A stretch of 60,848 nt of DNA from CAZHRC01 sp964533865 (GTDB lineage Bacteria; Bacillota; Clostridia; Tissierellales; Peptoniphilaceae). The DNA is taken from the NCBI GenBank assembly GCA_964533865.1, contig CAZHRC010000015.1:1-60848 (forward strand), given 5' to 3'. Both the position numbers and the translations under genes were made by a program. Shown here piece by piece: positions 42,605 through 50,680 of the stretch (the stretch's first letter is position 1; the number at the start of each line of letters is the position of its first letter). The notes below the pieces were generated by a model. That model made no database searches. It was not told the origin of the DNA and was given only the letters and a program-made list of their open reading frames with translations.

Positions 42605-43723
42605 ATGAAAAAACAACAACTGCAAACCCCTGCGATCTTACTCGACATCGATGCTTTTCAACACAACATCGATCGCTATCAAAAAGAAGTGAACAAGTAT
42701 GGCAAAGAACTGTGGCCAATGCTTAAAACCCACAAGAGCTCTGAAGTGATCAAGATGCAAATGGACGCAGGAGCGGGTGGCGTCCTTTGTGGTACATTGG
42801 AAGAAATGGAAGCCGCTGTGGCGCTAGGGGTAGAAAAAGTGATGTATGCTTATCCTGTCGCCAGTGTAGAGAATATTGAGAGGGTTATTGAAGCCTCGCA
42901 AAAGGCAGATGTGATCATTCGCATAGACGATTACGATTCGGCAGCGTTAGTCAACGCACACGCTCTAGAAGCGGGTGTGGTGATCAGCTACACCATTATC
43001 ATCGACGTGGGACTCAATCGATTCGGGATACGTCCGGAGGACGCTGTTGTCTTTGCAGATTCCATAAAGGATATGAAAGGATTAAAACTTAGAGGAATCT
43101 CCACACACCCCGGTCACGTCTACGCGGCGGCGAAACCCGATGAAGTGGCACAGTATGTGAAAGCGGAAGTGGAAAACATGAAAATAGCCGCCGATTTACT
43201 GCGTGGTGCAGGTTATGAACTAGAGTATATCACAAGTGGATCGACACCCACTTTTTGGGGAGCGGTAGACGATGAAAACATCAACGTCTTTCACCCGGGA
43301 AACTACGTATTTAACGATGTGATACAAATGTCCATCGACATAGCGAAAGAAGAAGAGTGCGCCTTAACTATACTGGCGACGGTTGTATCCAGCCCAAGAG
43401 AAGGATTAGTGATATGCGATGCAGGCGCAAAATGTTTAGGTCTTGATCAGGGCGCTCACGGCAACTCGTCGATTAAAGGTTACGGCAACGTGAAAGGCCA
43501 TCCTGAAATACTGATCGGCAGTTTGTCTGAAGAAGTGGGAAAACTCTATTTTGAAGGGGATCCTGGATTAAAAGTCGGCGATAAAATTGAAATCTATCCC
43601 AATCACGCTTGCTCCTCGGCAAACCTCACGGACTACTTGATCTTGACACGAGGTGAGGATGTGGTCGGCACCATTGAAGTGGATATACGTGGTAATAACA
43701 CAAAGAAGAATATCTCGCTTTAA
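42605..43723 (+). CDS. D-threonine aldolase / D-serine dehydratase-like PLP enzyme
   Basis: A 372-residue fold-III enzyme with an N-terminal alanine-racemase-like barrel (PLP lysine in MLKTHKSSEVIKMQ near residue 42) and a C-terminal DSD1-like domain with the metal ligands His and Cys in NHACSSANLTDY. It should cleave or dehydrate D-3-hydroxyamino acids. With the GntP permease it looks like a two-gene uptake and degradation unit. Confidence 0.88.
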   Translation: MKKQQLQTPAILLDIDAFQHNIDRYQKEVNKYGKELWPMLKTHKSSEVIKMQMDAGAGGVLCGTLEEMEAAVALGVEKVMYAYPVASVENIERVIEASQKADVIIRIDDYDSAALVNAHALEAGVVISYTIIIDVGLNRFGIRPEDAVVFADSIKDMKGLKLRGISTHPGHVYAAAKPDEVAQYVKAEVENMKIAADLLRGAGYELEYITSGSTPTFWGAVDDENINVFHPGNYVFNDVIQMSIDIAKEEECALTILATVVSSPREGLVICDAGAKCLGLDQGAHGNSSIKGYGNVKGHPEILIGSLSEEVGKLYFEGDPGLKVGDKIEIYPNHACSSANLTDYLILTRGEDVVGTIEVDIRGNNTKKNISL

Positions 43724-43734
43724 GAGAACATGGG

Positions 43735-43765
43735 GAAACCGCTAATAAATTAGCGGTTTCTTTAG
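43735..43765 (+). terminator. Rho-independent terminator
   Basis: Stem GAAACCGCTAA/TTAGCGGTTTC followed by TTTA. Confidence 0.82.
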
Positions 43766-43964
43766 GTCTAACATGGTCAAAGGTGAAACAATTCCGCCAG
43801 TGTTTTTTACTTTGATCTGATATCATAACGTTTTGTTATGAGTGAGATTACTTATTGATATTTCTAAATTTGACGACATCTCGATATACTAGCAATAGAA
43901 ACGGCAATTGATGTGGAAAGGTTTTTCTGATATGGAAATGCTGATTTTAGAAAAGGAGGGAAGT

Positions 43965-45902
43965 ATGGGAAGAAACCTGGCGGAAAAAATTATCGATTCG
44001 AAACGCGTTTTTGGTGATATGGTCACCGGTGAGAGGATTGGAGTATTGCCAGATCAATCGCTGTCACACGATCTCAATGTGATCATGACGTATCTAGCAT
44101 TAGAAAGCATGGGGATTGAACGCGTTCGAATACCAGAGGCTTATCAATACATAGATCACAATATGATTCAGTCAGATTATAAAAATGCAGATGATCATCG
44201 TTACATTTTGGGGATGACGAAGAAATTGGGGATAAAAACGTCAAGATCAGGAGCTGGTATTTGTCATTATTTACACTTGGAGCATCATGCGAAACCTGGA
44301 CGCATTCTCATTGGTGGCGATTCTCACACGCCGACAGCGGGCGGAGTCGGTGCGTTAGGCATAGGTGTAGGTGGTTTTGATAACGCTTTAGTCCTAGCTG
44401 GTGAACCTTTTTATTTCATGATGCCAGAAGTCGTTGAGGTGAAATTGGTTGGTAGTTTGAATCCATTTGTGGGAGCAAAAGATGTGGTCCTTGAGCTCCT
44501 TCGACGAGTTGGCGTAAAAGGGGGGACAGGAAAAATCTATGAATATACAGGTCCTGGAGTAAGTACTTTGAATGTGAATCAGCGCGCGACGATTGCGGAT
44601 ATGGGGGCAGAGACAGGAGCGACAAGTTCATTATTTCCCATCGATGATCAAACTATACTATGGCTCGAAGCTTTTGGAAGGCGTGATGACACACTAACAT
44701 TAGAAGCAGATCTCGATTGCGACTACGCAGATACCATTATCATTGATCTTTCTGTACTTGAACCTTCAATCGCCCTACCATCCTCACCTGATAAAGTAGT
44801 TAAAGTCACAGACGTCGAGGGTACGCCAATTGATCAAGTCATGGTGGGGAGTTGTACCAATACGTCAGCACAGGATTTAGAGACAGTCGCATCCTTCGTG
44901 AAAGGCAAAGTGATTCATTCCAAAGTAGAACTTGGTATCTATCCATCATCTAAAACTGTAGTGCGAGAGATTTTGAAATCTGGCGCCTATGTTGATTTAC
45001 TCAATGCTGGATCACGATTTTTTGAACCGTCGTGTGGCGGTTGCAATGGATGTGGATTTGCACCTGCCACCGGTACGGTTTCGTTACGCACGACGCCAAG
45101 AAATTTTCCTGGGCGATCGGGAACGATTGACGATCAAGTTTACTTGTGTGGACCTGAGGTGGCAGCAGCGTCAAGCCTCACTGGCGTGATCACAGATCCG
45201 AGAAAATTGAAAGCGGTACTAAATACCTATCAGATACCTTCTACCTTTACTTATGATTCCAACGATTTCGTTGACGTTGATCTTTTAGAGGACTCAATTT
45301 TGAAAGGGCCAAATATCAGCACATTGCCAATCTTTGGAGCATTGCATGAAAGAATAGAGGCAGAGGTAGTGCTAAAATGTGGGGATAATACATCCACGGA
45401 TATGATCTGTCCAGCAGGAGCAACTTACTTGCCGATAAGATCAAATATTCCTGAAATATCGAAGTATTCATTTCATCTAGCTGATCCAGAGTTTTATGAG
45501 CGTGCGAGGAACTTGAAGACAAGCTTCTTGATAGCTGGTCATAACTATGGTCAAGGATCAAGTCGCGAGCAAGCAGCGATCATCCCTCGATATTTAGGAA
45601 TTCAAGTGATTGTGGCAAAGAGTTTTGCTAGGTTACATTTAGCTAACTTGGTGAATTGGGGCATTTTACCTCTGGTATTCGAGGAACCACAAGATTATGA
45701 TCATATTTCCCAAGGGGACACTTTGATAATTGAGGATACGGCAATGATGAGATCCGTAGATTCCCTGGTGCTAAGAAATCAAACCAAAGGCGTGACATAC
45801 CACATGACGATACCTCTGTTTGAGGCGGATCTTGAAGCTGTCAAGGTAGGTGGGCGAGTCAATTTGATACGAAATAAGATTAAGCAAAGTGTTGTTAGAT
45901 AA
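43965..45902 (+). CDS. Aconitase-family hydro-lyase
   Basis: A 645-residue monomeric aconitase-type protein. The motif GGDSHTPTAGGVGALGIGVGG is intact. Cluster cysteines are in VGSCTNTS and SCGGCNGCGFAPATG, and the C-terminal swivel domain has the catalytic Ser in YGQGSSREQAAIIPRYLG. GGAGGG precedes ATG 43965. The substrate need not be citrate: methylcitrate, dimethylmalate and homoaconitate enzymes share these motifs. The gene starts an AT-richer group with a PanB-like lyase, LysR regulator, lactonase and MatC-type carrier, which suggests catabolism of an imported hydroxy di- or tricarboxylate. Confidence 0.9.
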   Translation: MGRNLAEKIIDSKRVFGDMVTGERIGVLPDQSLSHDLNVIMTYLALESMGIERVRIPEAYQYIDHNMIQSDYKNADDHRYILGMTKKLGIKTSRSGAGICHYLHLEHHAKPGRILIGGDSHTPTAGGVGALGIGVGGFDNALVLAGEPFYFMMPEVVEVKLVGSLNPFVGAKDVVLELLRRVGVKGGTGKIYEYTGPGVSTLNVNQRATIADMGAETGATSSLFPIDDQTILWLEAFGRRDDTLTLEADLDCDYADTIIIDLSVLEPSIALPSSPDKVVKVTDVEGTPIDQVMVGSCTNTSAQDLETVASFVKGKVIHSKVELGIYPSSKTVVREILKSGAYVDLLNAGSRFFEPSCGGCNGCGFAPATGTVSLRTTPRNFPGRSGTIDDQVYLCGPEVAAASSLTGVITDPRKLKAVLNTYQIPSTFTYDSNDFVDVDLLEDSILKGPNISTLPIFGALHERIEAEVVLKCGDNTSTDMICPAGATYLPIRSNIPEISKYSFHLADPEFYERARNLKTSFLIAGHNYGQGSSREQAAIIPRYLGIQVIVAKSFARLHLANLVNWGILPLVFEEPQDYDHISQGDTLIIEDTAMMRSVDSLVLRNQTKGVTYHMTIPLFEADLEAVKVGGRVNLIRNKIKQSVVR

Positions 45903-46174
45903 TAATATATCGTATGCTTGGAGCGGTATCGATCGACTACTGATCTCGTTTCTATTTTTTAAGGGTTTGTATCTCGTGTAGGAAAGGTAGAGATTTTGCA
46001 AATCAATAGAGATACTTCATCTCAATTGTGCCGTTCAACCATTTTATGCCCAAAGTCCGTCGATCGTTTGCGAACGAGAGTATTTTTGTGATTTATTGGC
46101 AGTGGCACTCAAAATGATGTGGCCATTAGAAAAGTTGGCATGTGCTGTAGTATAATAGTATGAGAGGAAACTTT
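45903..46174. other. Spacer before the PanB-like gene
   Basis: About 270 bases without a gene. A TATAAT at 46151-46156 lies 19 bases before the next start codon but lacks a good -35. Nothing else is recognised. Confidence 0.4.
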
Positions 46175-46954
46175 ATGGATCGAATTGACTTGGGTTATAT
46201 TTATGACAAAATGAATAAAGGTGAAAGGTTACCGAGGACAGCACTATACGATTATCCTATGGCGAAAATCGCTGAAGAAGCGGGTATAGAAATCATAAAT
46301 GTGGGCGATACTATAGCCAAATATGTGTTTGGATATGCCCATACCAACAAGGTCGGTATGGATATTATGGTTGAACACGCAAAAGCCGTAAGACGTGGCG
46401 CGCCAAATTGTTTTGTTATGGCGGATATGCCTTTTTTGTCCTACCGAAGTGAGAGTTTGGCATTAGAGAATGCTGGACGATTCATTGTTGAGGCTGACGT
46501 GGACGCAGTTAAAGTCGAAGGAGGATTGGAAATTATCCCAATTGTTAAAGCATTGACTGAGGCGGGGATACCGACGATTGGTCATACAGGTCTATCTCTT
46601 CAGTCGAGGGCGATAGGCTTGGGAAAATCAGATGAGGAAAAGGCAGAGGACTTTTTGCGAACATGCCGTGAGTTGGAGACGGCCGGAGCGATCGCTTTGG
46701 TATACACTGAAATTGCGCTCGAAACGGCTCGATTGAGTTTTGAAAAGGCGTCGATTCCGATTTTGGCAGCTGGATGCGGTACTTATACCCACAGCCCAAT
46801 GATAAATATGTACGAATTACTGGGAATAGCAACCAAGTTACGGTCTTTTGCTAAGACTTATGATAATCAGTATCAACGTTCCGTTAATGCGTGCATGGCT
46901 TTTGTTGAAGAGGTGAGATCGGGGGATTATCCAGATGAGGAAAGTGTTCTATAA
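46175..46954 (+). CDS. PanB-like (ketopantoate hydroxymethyltransferase / PEP-mutase superfamily) enzyme
   Basis: A 259-residue TIM-barrel protein. It follows the PanB order: ALYDYPMAKIAEEAG, VGDTIAKYVFGY, HAKAVRRGAPNCFVMADMPFLSY, DAVKVEGGLEI, GIPTIGHTGLSLQS. The metal-binding Asp residues and the later catalytic Glu (ALVYTEIAL) appear kept. It differs from housekeeping PanB in several loops and is not beside panC or panD. ATG 46175 has GAGAGGAAA. In this context a C-C lyase or aldolase acting after the aconitase-like step is more likely than pantothenate synthesis. Confidence 0.8.
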   Translation: MDRIDLGYIYDKMNKGERLPRTALYDYPMAKIAEEAGIEIINVGDTIAKYVFGYAHTNKVGMDIMVEHAKAVRRGAPNCFVMADMPFLSYRSESLALENAGRFIVEADVDAVKVEGGLEIIPIVKALTEAGIPTIGHTGLSLQSRAIGLGKSDEEKAEDFLRTCRELETAGAIALVYTEIALETARLSFEKASIPILAAGCGTYTHSPMINMYELLGIATKLRSFAKTYDNQYQRSVNACMAFVEEVRSGDYPDEESVL

Positions 46955-46974
46955 TACAGAATTGAGGTGATCTT

Positions 46975-47835
46975 ATTAGGGATTCGGATTGGGTTATCTT
47001 ACACGAATTAAGTAAAGAGATGAACATCACTAAAGTAGCAGAGAAGCTTTTTTACTCTCAACCCTCTCTGACAAAACGGATACAAAATATTGAGGAGCAG
47101 TTGGGCACTAAGATTTTATTAAGAAGCCATAAAGGGGTCCGGTTTACTCCAGAAGGAGAGTACTTGGCCATGCAAGCGCAGGTATATTTAAAGTTTATGA
47201 ACGAGACGAAAGAACAATTGGAACAGTTTAAGAACAATCATCGTGGTTCATTAAACCTTGGGTCATGCTACACGTATAGCAAGTTTAATCTTCCAGAAGT
47301 ACTCTATAACTTTTCAAAGGATAGTGAGGTCAATTTTAAGCTTACCATTACTCAAAGTGAGGAACTTTTCAAGATGATTCACGATCTCGATGGAGCGTTC
47401 ATCCATGGGGAGTATGACGGAAATGTGGATAGTGTTTTAATCGATGAAGAAAAAGCTTATCTTTTAACTAAAGACCCGTTTGATTTTAAGGATATCATCA
47501 ATCACAAAATGATATCCTATAAAACAAATGACAAGACTCAGGAAGCGATTAGGAATTGGTGGTATTACAATTTTAGCAGCGATCCTTCCTATGGCGTGTT
47601 TGCAGGGGATGTGGATGTTGCATGGCAACTGGTCGACAAAAAGTTTGGCTATTGTATATGCTTTTTGTCAGATCGTTTTGAAAATGAGTATGGACTTCAG
47701 ATGTTGCCGCTGTTAAATGAGGAAGGAAATCCTCTAATGAGAAGGACCTACTTCGTTTATGCAAAGAAAACAGAGTATTCACCACTATTTCTAGGATTTT
47801 TGGCTTATTTGAGTACTTTCAAGGTTGATTGTTAA
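46975..47835 (+). CDS. LysR family transcriptional regulator, probable ATT start
   Basis: A 286-residue regulator. The helix-turn-helix is DWVILHELSKEMNITKVAEKLFYSQPSLTKRIQNIEEQ, and the C-terminal effector domain follows. The first ATG in frame (47020) would delete the first helix. Extending upstream, a stop lies at 46963 and no ATG, GTG or TTG occurs before 47020. ATT 46975 is 6 bases after GAGGTG and gives the normal LysR length. It sits in the middle of the aconitase/PanB/lactonase/MatC group and probably controls it. Confidence 0.82.
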   Translation: MRDSDWVILHELSKEMNITKVAEKLFYSQPSLTKRIQNIEEQLGTKILLRSHKGVRFTPEGEYLAMQAQVYLKFMNETKEQLEQFKNNHRGSLNLGSCYTYSKFNLPEVLYNFSKDSEVNFKLTITQSEELFKMIHDLDGAFIHGEYDGNVDSVLIDEEKAYLLTKDPFDFKDIINHKMISYKTNDKTQEAIRNWWYYNFSSDPSYGVFAGDVDVAWQLVDKKFGYCICFLSDRFENEYGLQMLPLLNEEGNPLMRRTYFVYAKKTEYSPLFLGFLAYLSTFKVDC

Positions 47836-48025
47836 TATGGCAGGTCATTGTGCATTCACAATTGACCTGCTATTCTGTTTTTGAATGACCTTCATCGTAT
47901 TTGATTATTTTTCTTTTTTAGTGCGATGTATTATGATGATGGTAAGAAACATCAATCGTTTAAATGGGAGGTATTCGTATCAGCAGTGGATGCAATCGTT
48001 ATCAAAAGTTTAAAAGGAGGGGCAA

Positions 48026-49057
48026 ATGTACGCTTATACAGGTTGTAGGACAACAAGAGCAAGAAATGCACGAGGAAATGGGATAGAGGTTTACGAGATA
48101 CGAGGAGAGGATTGGTTCAAGATTCAAACCCTAGAGACAATTGATAATCCATCTTATCTCTGTTTTGATCAAAGGAAGGAGTACTTGTATTCGGTTCATG
48201 GTGATCTCACTAAAGTGAGTAGCTACAAAATTGGGAAAGACGGTAAGTTAGAATTCTTGAATGAAGTAGATATTGGTGGGAAAAACCCTGTGTTTATTAC
48301 GGTTGACAGGGCGAATGAATTCTTAGTGGTCGCAACTTTGCAAGGGGGTACGCTCTATTCTATCCGAAGAGAGCAGGATGGAAGATTAGGAGAAATCTAC
48401 GACAGATATGTTTTTGAAGGGAAGGAAGAGGGCTGGACTTCTTTTGCACATCAATGTTTATTTGATCACAATCTAAACTATATCTTCGTTCCAACACAAG
48501 CTAGGGGAAAAGGCTATGAACGTTTAAACTTGATACACTACGACTGTGGTCGTTTTAGGATAGCAGATTCTTTCGATGCAAGACTTTATTCTGAACCAAG
48601 GCACGTCAGCATACATAAAAACAACTGCTACGTCTACCTGACTAATGAGAAGGGGAATGATTTAACCTATTTGTCCTTTGATTCGGAAAAAGGCACCTTA
48701 ATGCCTAGGCAGACACTTCCAACGATACCCGAAACATTTACAGGTGTTTCTGATGTTTCGGCGGTGATTATTAGTCACTGCCAGCAGTTTCTATTTGTAT
48801 CCAATCGCTTTTCGGATTTGATTACCTCTTTTCGGATCAATCAAGAAACGGGTTATGTTACACCTATACAATACACGCCTTGCTTAGGTTTAACTCCAAG
48901 GTTTATGACTTTGGGCACTGAAGAAGGAACGCTATATTGTGCAAACGAAGAATCCGATACCATAGTGGAATTCCGTTATGATGATAGTGGTTTTTTAACA
49001 TTTACCGGGCGTATGCAAGAGTCACTCAGCCCAGTATGTCTAATTTTTAGTAGGTGA
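48026..49057 (+). CDS. Beta-propeller lactonase family protein
   Basis: A 343-residue protein of the 6-phosphogluconolactonase / carboxymuconate-cyclase type (PF10282-like). It starts YAYTGCRTTRARNARGNGIEVYEI and has repeated blades such as NPSYLCFDQRKEYLYSVHGD, NPVFITVDRANEFLVVAT and PRHVSIHKNNCYVYLTNEKG. No signal peptide, so it is cytosolic. It could open a lactone form of the acid handled by the neighbouring aconitase-like enzyme. AAAGGAGGGG precedes the ATG; the carrier gene follows 4 bases after the stop. Confidence 0.85.
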   Translation: MYAYTGCRTTRARNARGNGIEVYEIRGEDWFKIQTLETIDNPSYLCFDQRKEYLYSVHGDLTKVSSYKIGKDGKLEFLNEVDIGGKNPVFITVDRANEFLVVATLQGGTLYSIRREQDGRLGEIYDRYVFEGKEEGWTSFAHQCLFDHNLNYIFVPTQARGKGYERLNLIHYDCGRFRIADSFDARLYSEPRHVSIHKNNCYVYLTNEKGNDLTYLSFDSEKGTLMPRQTLPTIPETFTGVSDVSAVIISHCQQFLFVSNRFSDLITSFRINQETGYVTPIQYTPCLGLTPRFMTLGTEEGTLYCANEESDTIVEFRYDDSGFLTFTGRMQESLSPVCLIFSR

Positions 49058-49061
49058 ACTT

Positions 49062-50321
49062 ATGGAGACTTTAGGGATCGTTTCAATTGTAGCACTATTA
49101 GTGGCTATTGTTTTAGGTTTTTTGAGAAAGACGAATGTCGGTATTATTGCTATCGCAATGAGTTTGTTACTGGGTAGAGCTTTTGGGTTATCGGATAAGG
49201 AGTTAATATCTGGATTTAGCAACTCATTATTCTTGACTATGACTGGTGTATCCTATTTGTTTGGGATATTAAGTACAAATAAAACACTTGATGTTCTATC
49301 TACAAAAGTAGTTGGCGGGATAGGTAATAAGAAATTTATGTTGCCCATCATCATGTTTTTATTGGGGGCACTGCTATGTGGCGTAGGGCCAGGTGCCATT
49401 CCCACATTAGCGATTATGCCAGTGATCGCAGTGCCTATCGCGGTATCCTCTGGTTTTCACCCTGTGATGTTAGCCATTATCGCACAGTGTGGTGTGATGG
49501 GAGCGCGAATGAGCCCTTTAACTCCCGATGCTGCTGTCGTCATGCAGATTATGGAAACTCAAGGGATCGCCACTAATATGACTTCTATTTTTCTTAGTCA
49601 TATTGCAACGGCAATGCTCATTTCATTGATTGCATTTGTTTACTATAAAGGGTGGAAACGCAATCTTGTCGAGGATAAAGAACTAGTCGGAGCTAAATTC
49701 ACGATACAACAGGCTATCTCGATTGGTGGGCTTGTTGCGATGATTGTTTTGGTTGTCGTGTTTAATATCAATGTGGGGTTGGTTTCCTTTGCCATAGGTT
49801 CATTGCTATCGTTGATTGGCGTTGCAGATGAAGGAAAAGCAATAAAAAGCGTTCCATGGAATGTGATATTGTTGGTGTTGGGAGTGGGTTTATTGATGAA
49901 TATCGTTTCCCTCTCAGGAGGCATCGACATCATGGCAAAGGGTATGAGTCAAGTCATGTCGCCTAGAAGTGCCCCTGCTGTCATGGTAGTTAGCGCTTCT
50001 GTCATGAGTTTCTTTAGTTCTGGACTCGGTGTAGTTTTTCCAACGTTAATGCCTACAGCCACATCGATCGCGCAAACGTTAGGTGCGGGTGTTAGTGCAA
50101 AAGAACTTATCGCCATGGTTTCTGTAGGTGGTACGTTTACAGGTTTGAGTCCTATTTCTACAACCGGCGCACTAATCATGTCAGCTATCGGGTCAGATGA
50201 ACACGTGAGTGATAAATTTCCTCAGAACCGATTGTTTCTGGAGTTGGTGGTATGGGCGATGTTTACAATTATTTTTGAAGCCATTCTTGCCTATATTGGA
50301 TTTTATCGAATTTTTAGTTAG
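49062..50321 (+). CDS. MatC-type dicarboxylate carrier
   Basis: A 419-residue membrane protein with about eleven segments and the MatC N-terminal pattern TLGIVSIVALLVAIVLGFLRKTNVGIIAIAMSLLLGR. A central GVMGARMSPLTPDAAVVM and late VSVGGTFTGLSPISTTGALIM are typical of the ion-transporter superfamily re-entrant loops. MatC relatives carry malonate and other dicarboxylates. It directly follows the lactonase gene and is the likely uptake step of the cluster. Confidence 0.85.
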   Translation: METLGIVSIVALLVAIVLGFLRKTNVGIIAIAMSLLLGRAFGLSDKELISGFSNSLFLTMTGVSYLFGILSTNKTLDVLSTKVVGGIGNKKFMLPIIMFLLGALLCGVGPGAIPTLAIMPVIAVPIAVSSGFHPVMLAIIAQCGVMGARMSPLTPDAAVVMQIMETQGIATNMTSIFLSHIATAMLISLIAFVYYKGWKRNLVEDKELVGAKFTIQQAISIGGLVAMIVLVVVFNINVGLVSFAIGSLLSLIGVADEGKAIKSVPWNVILLVLGVGLLMNIVSLSGGIDIMAKGMSQVMSPRSAPAVMVVSASVMSFFSSGLGVVFPTLMPTATSIAQTLGAGVSAKELIAMVSVGGTFTGLSPISTTGALIMSAIGSDEHVSDKFPQNRLFLELVVWAMFTIIFEAILAYIGFYRIFS

Positions 50322-50330
50322 TTAACATAT

Positions 50331-50362
50331 GCGGTGTCAGAATCTTGGGATTCCGACGCCGT
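50331..50362 (+). terminator. Terminator after the MatC-type gene
   Basis: Stem GCGGTGTCAGAATC/GATTCCGACGCCGT (one mismatch and one G-U pair) with TTGG loop, followed by ATCTTTAT. Confidence 0.7.
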
Positions 50363-50618
50363 ATCTTTATGTATCGAATTTAGTTTTCCATATTGAATGG
50401 GCATGAAAGACCACAAAGATAAGAATGAACAGCGTAGGGTAGTGAATCTCCATCTATTGGTAGGTAGGATTAAAGGGAAATAGAGAAAGAAGAGGATCGA
50501 AAGGCCGGGTGGCAAGAAATTTCAGAGATATTGTAGTATAAAACGGTATAGTAGTAATAAGACCTTCAAAATCGGCAAGAGCCATCGTATCGAAGAGATC
50601 ATTAAGCTTGATATAACA

Positions 50619-50653
50619 AACTCCCCCTACAGCTGTGACCAGTAGGGGGAGTT
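50619..50653 (-). terminator. Terminator of the CWB2/NlpC-P60 gene
   Basis: Stem AACTCCCCCTAC/GTAGGGGGAGTT. On the minus strand it is followed by TTTGTTATATCA, the same 12 bases that follow the hairpin at 248-284. Confidence 0.7.
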
Positions 50654-50680
50654 GTTGTCGTATGAGCTCTTAGTGGGATG

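Larger units (their letters stand above)
50322..50680. other. Convergent intergenic region
   Basis: About 360 bases holding a plus-strand terminator at 50331-50362 and a minus-strand hairpin at 50619-50653. Nothing else is recognised between them. Confidence 0.6.
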
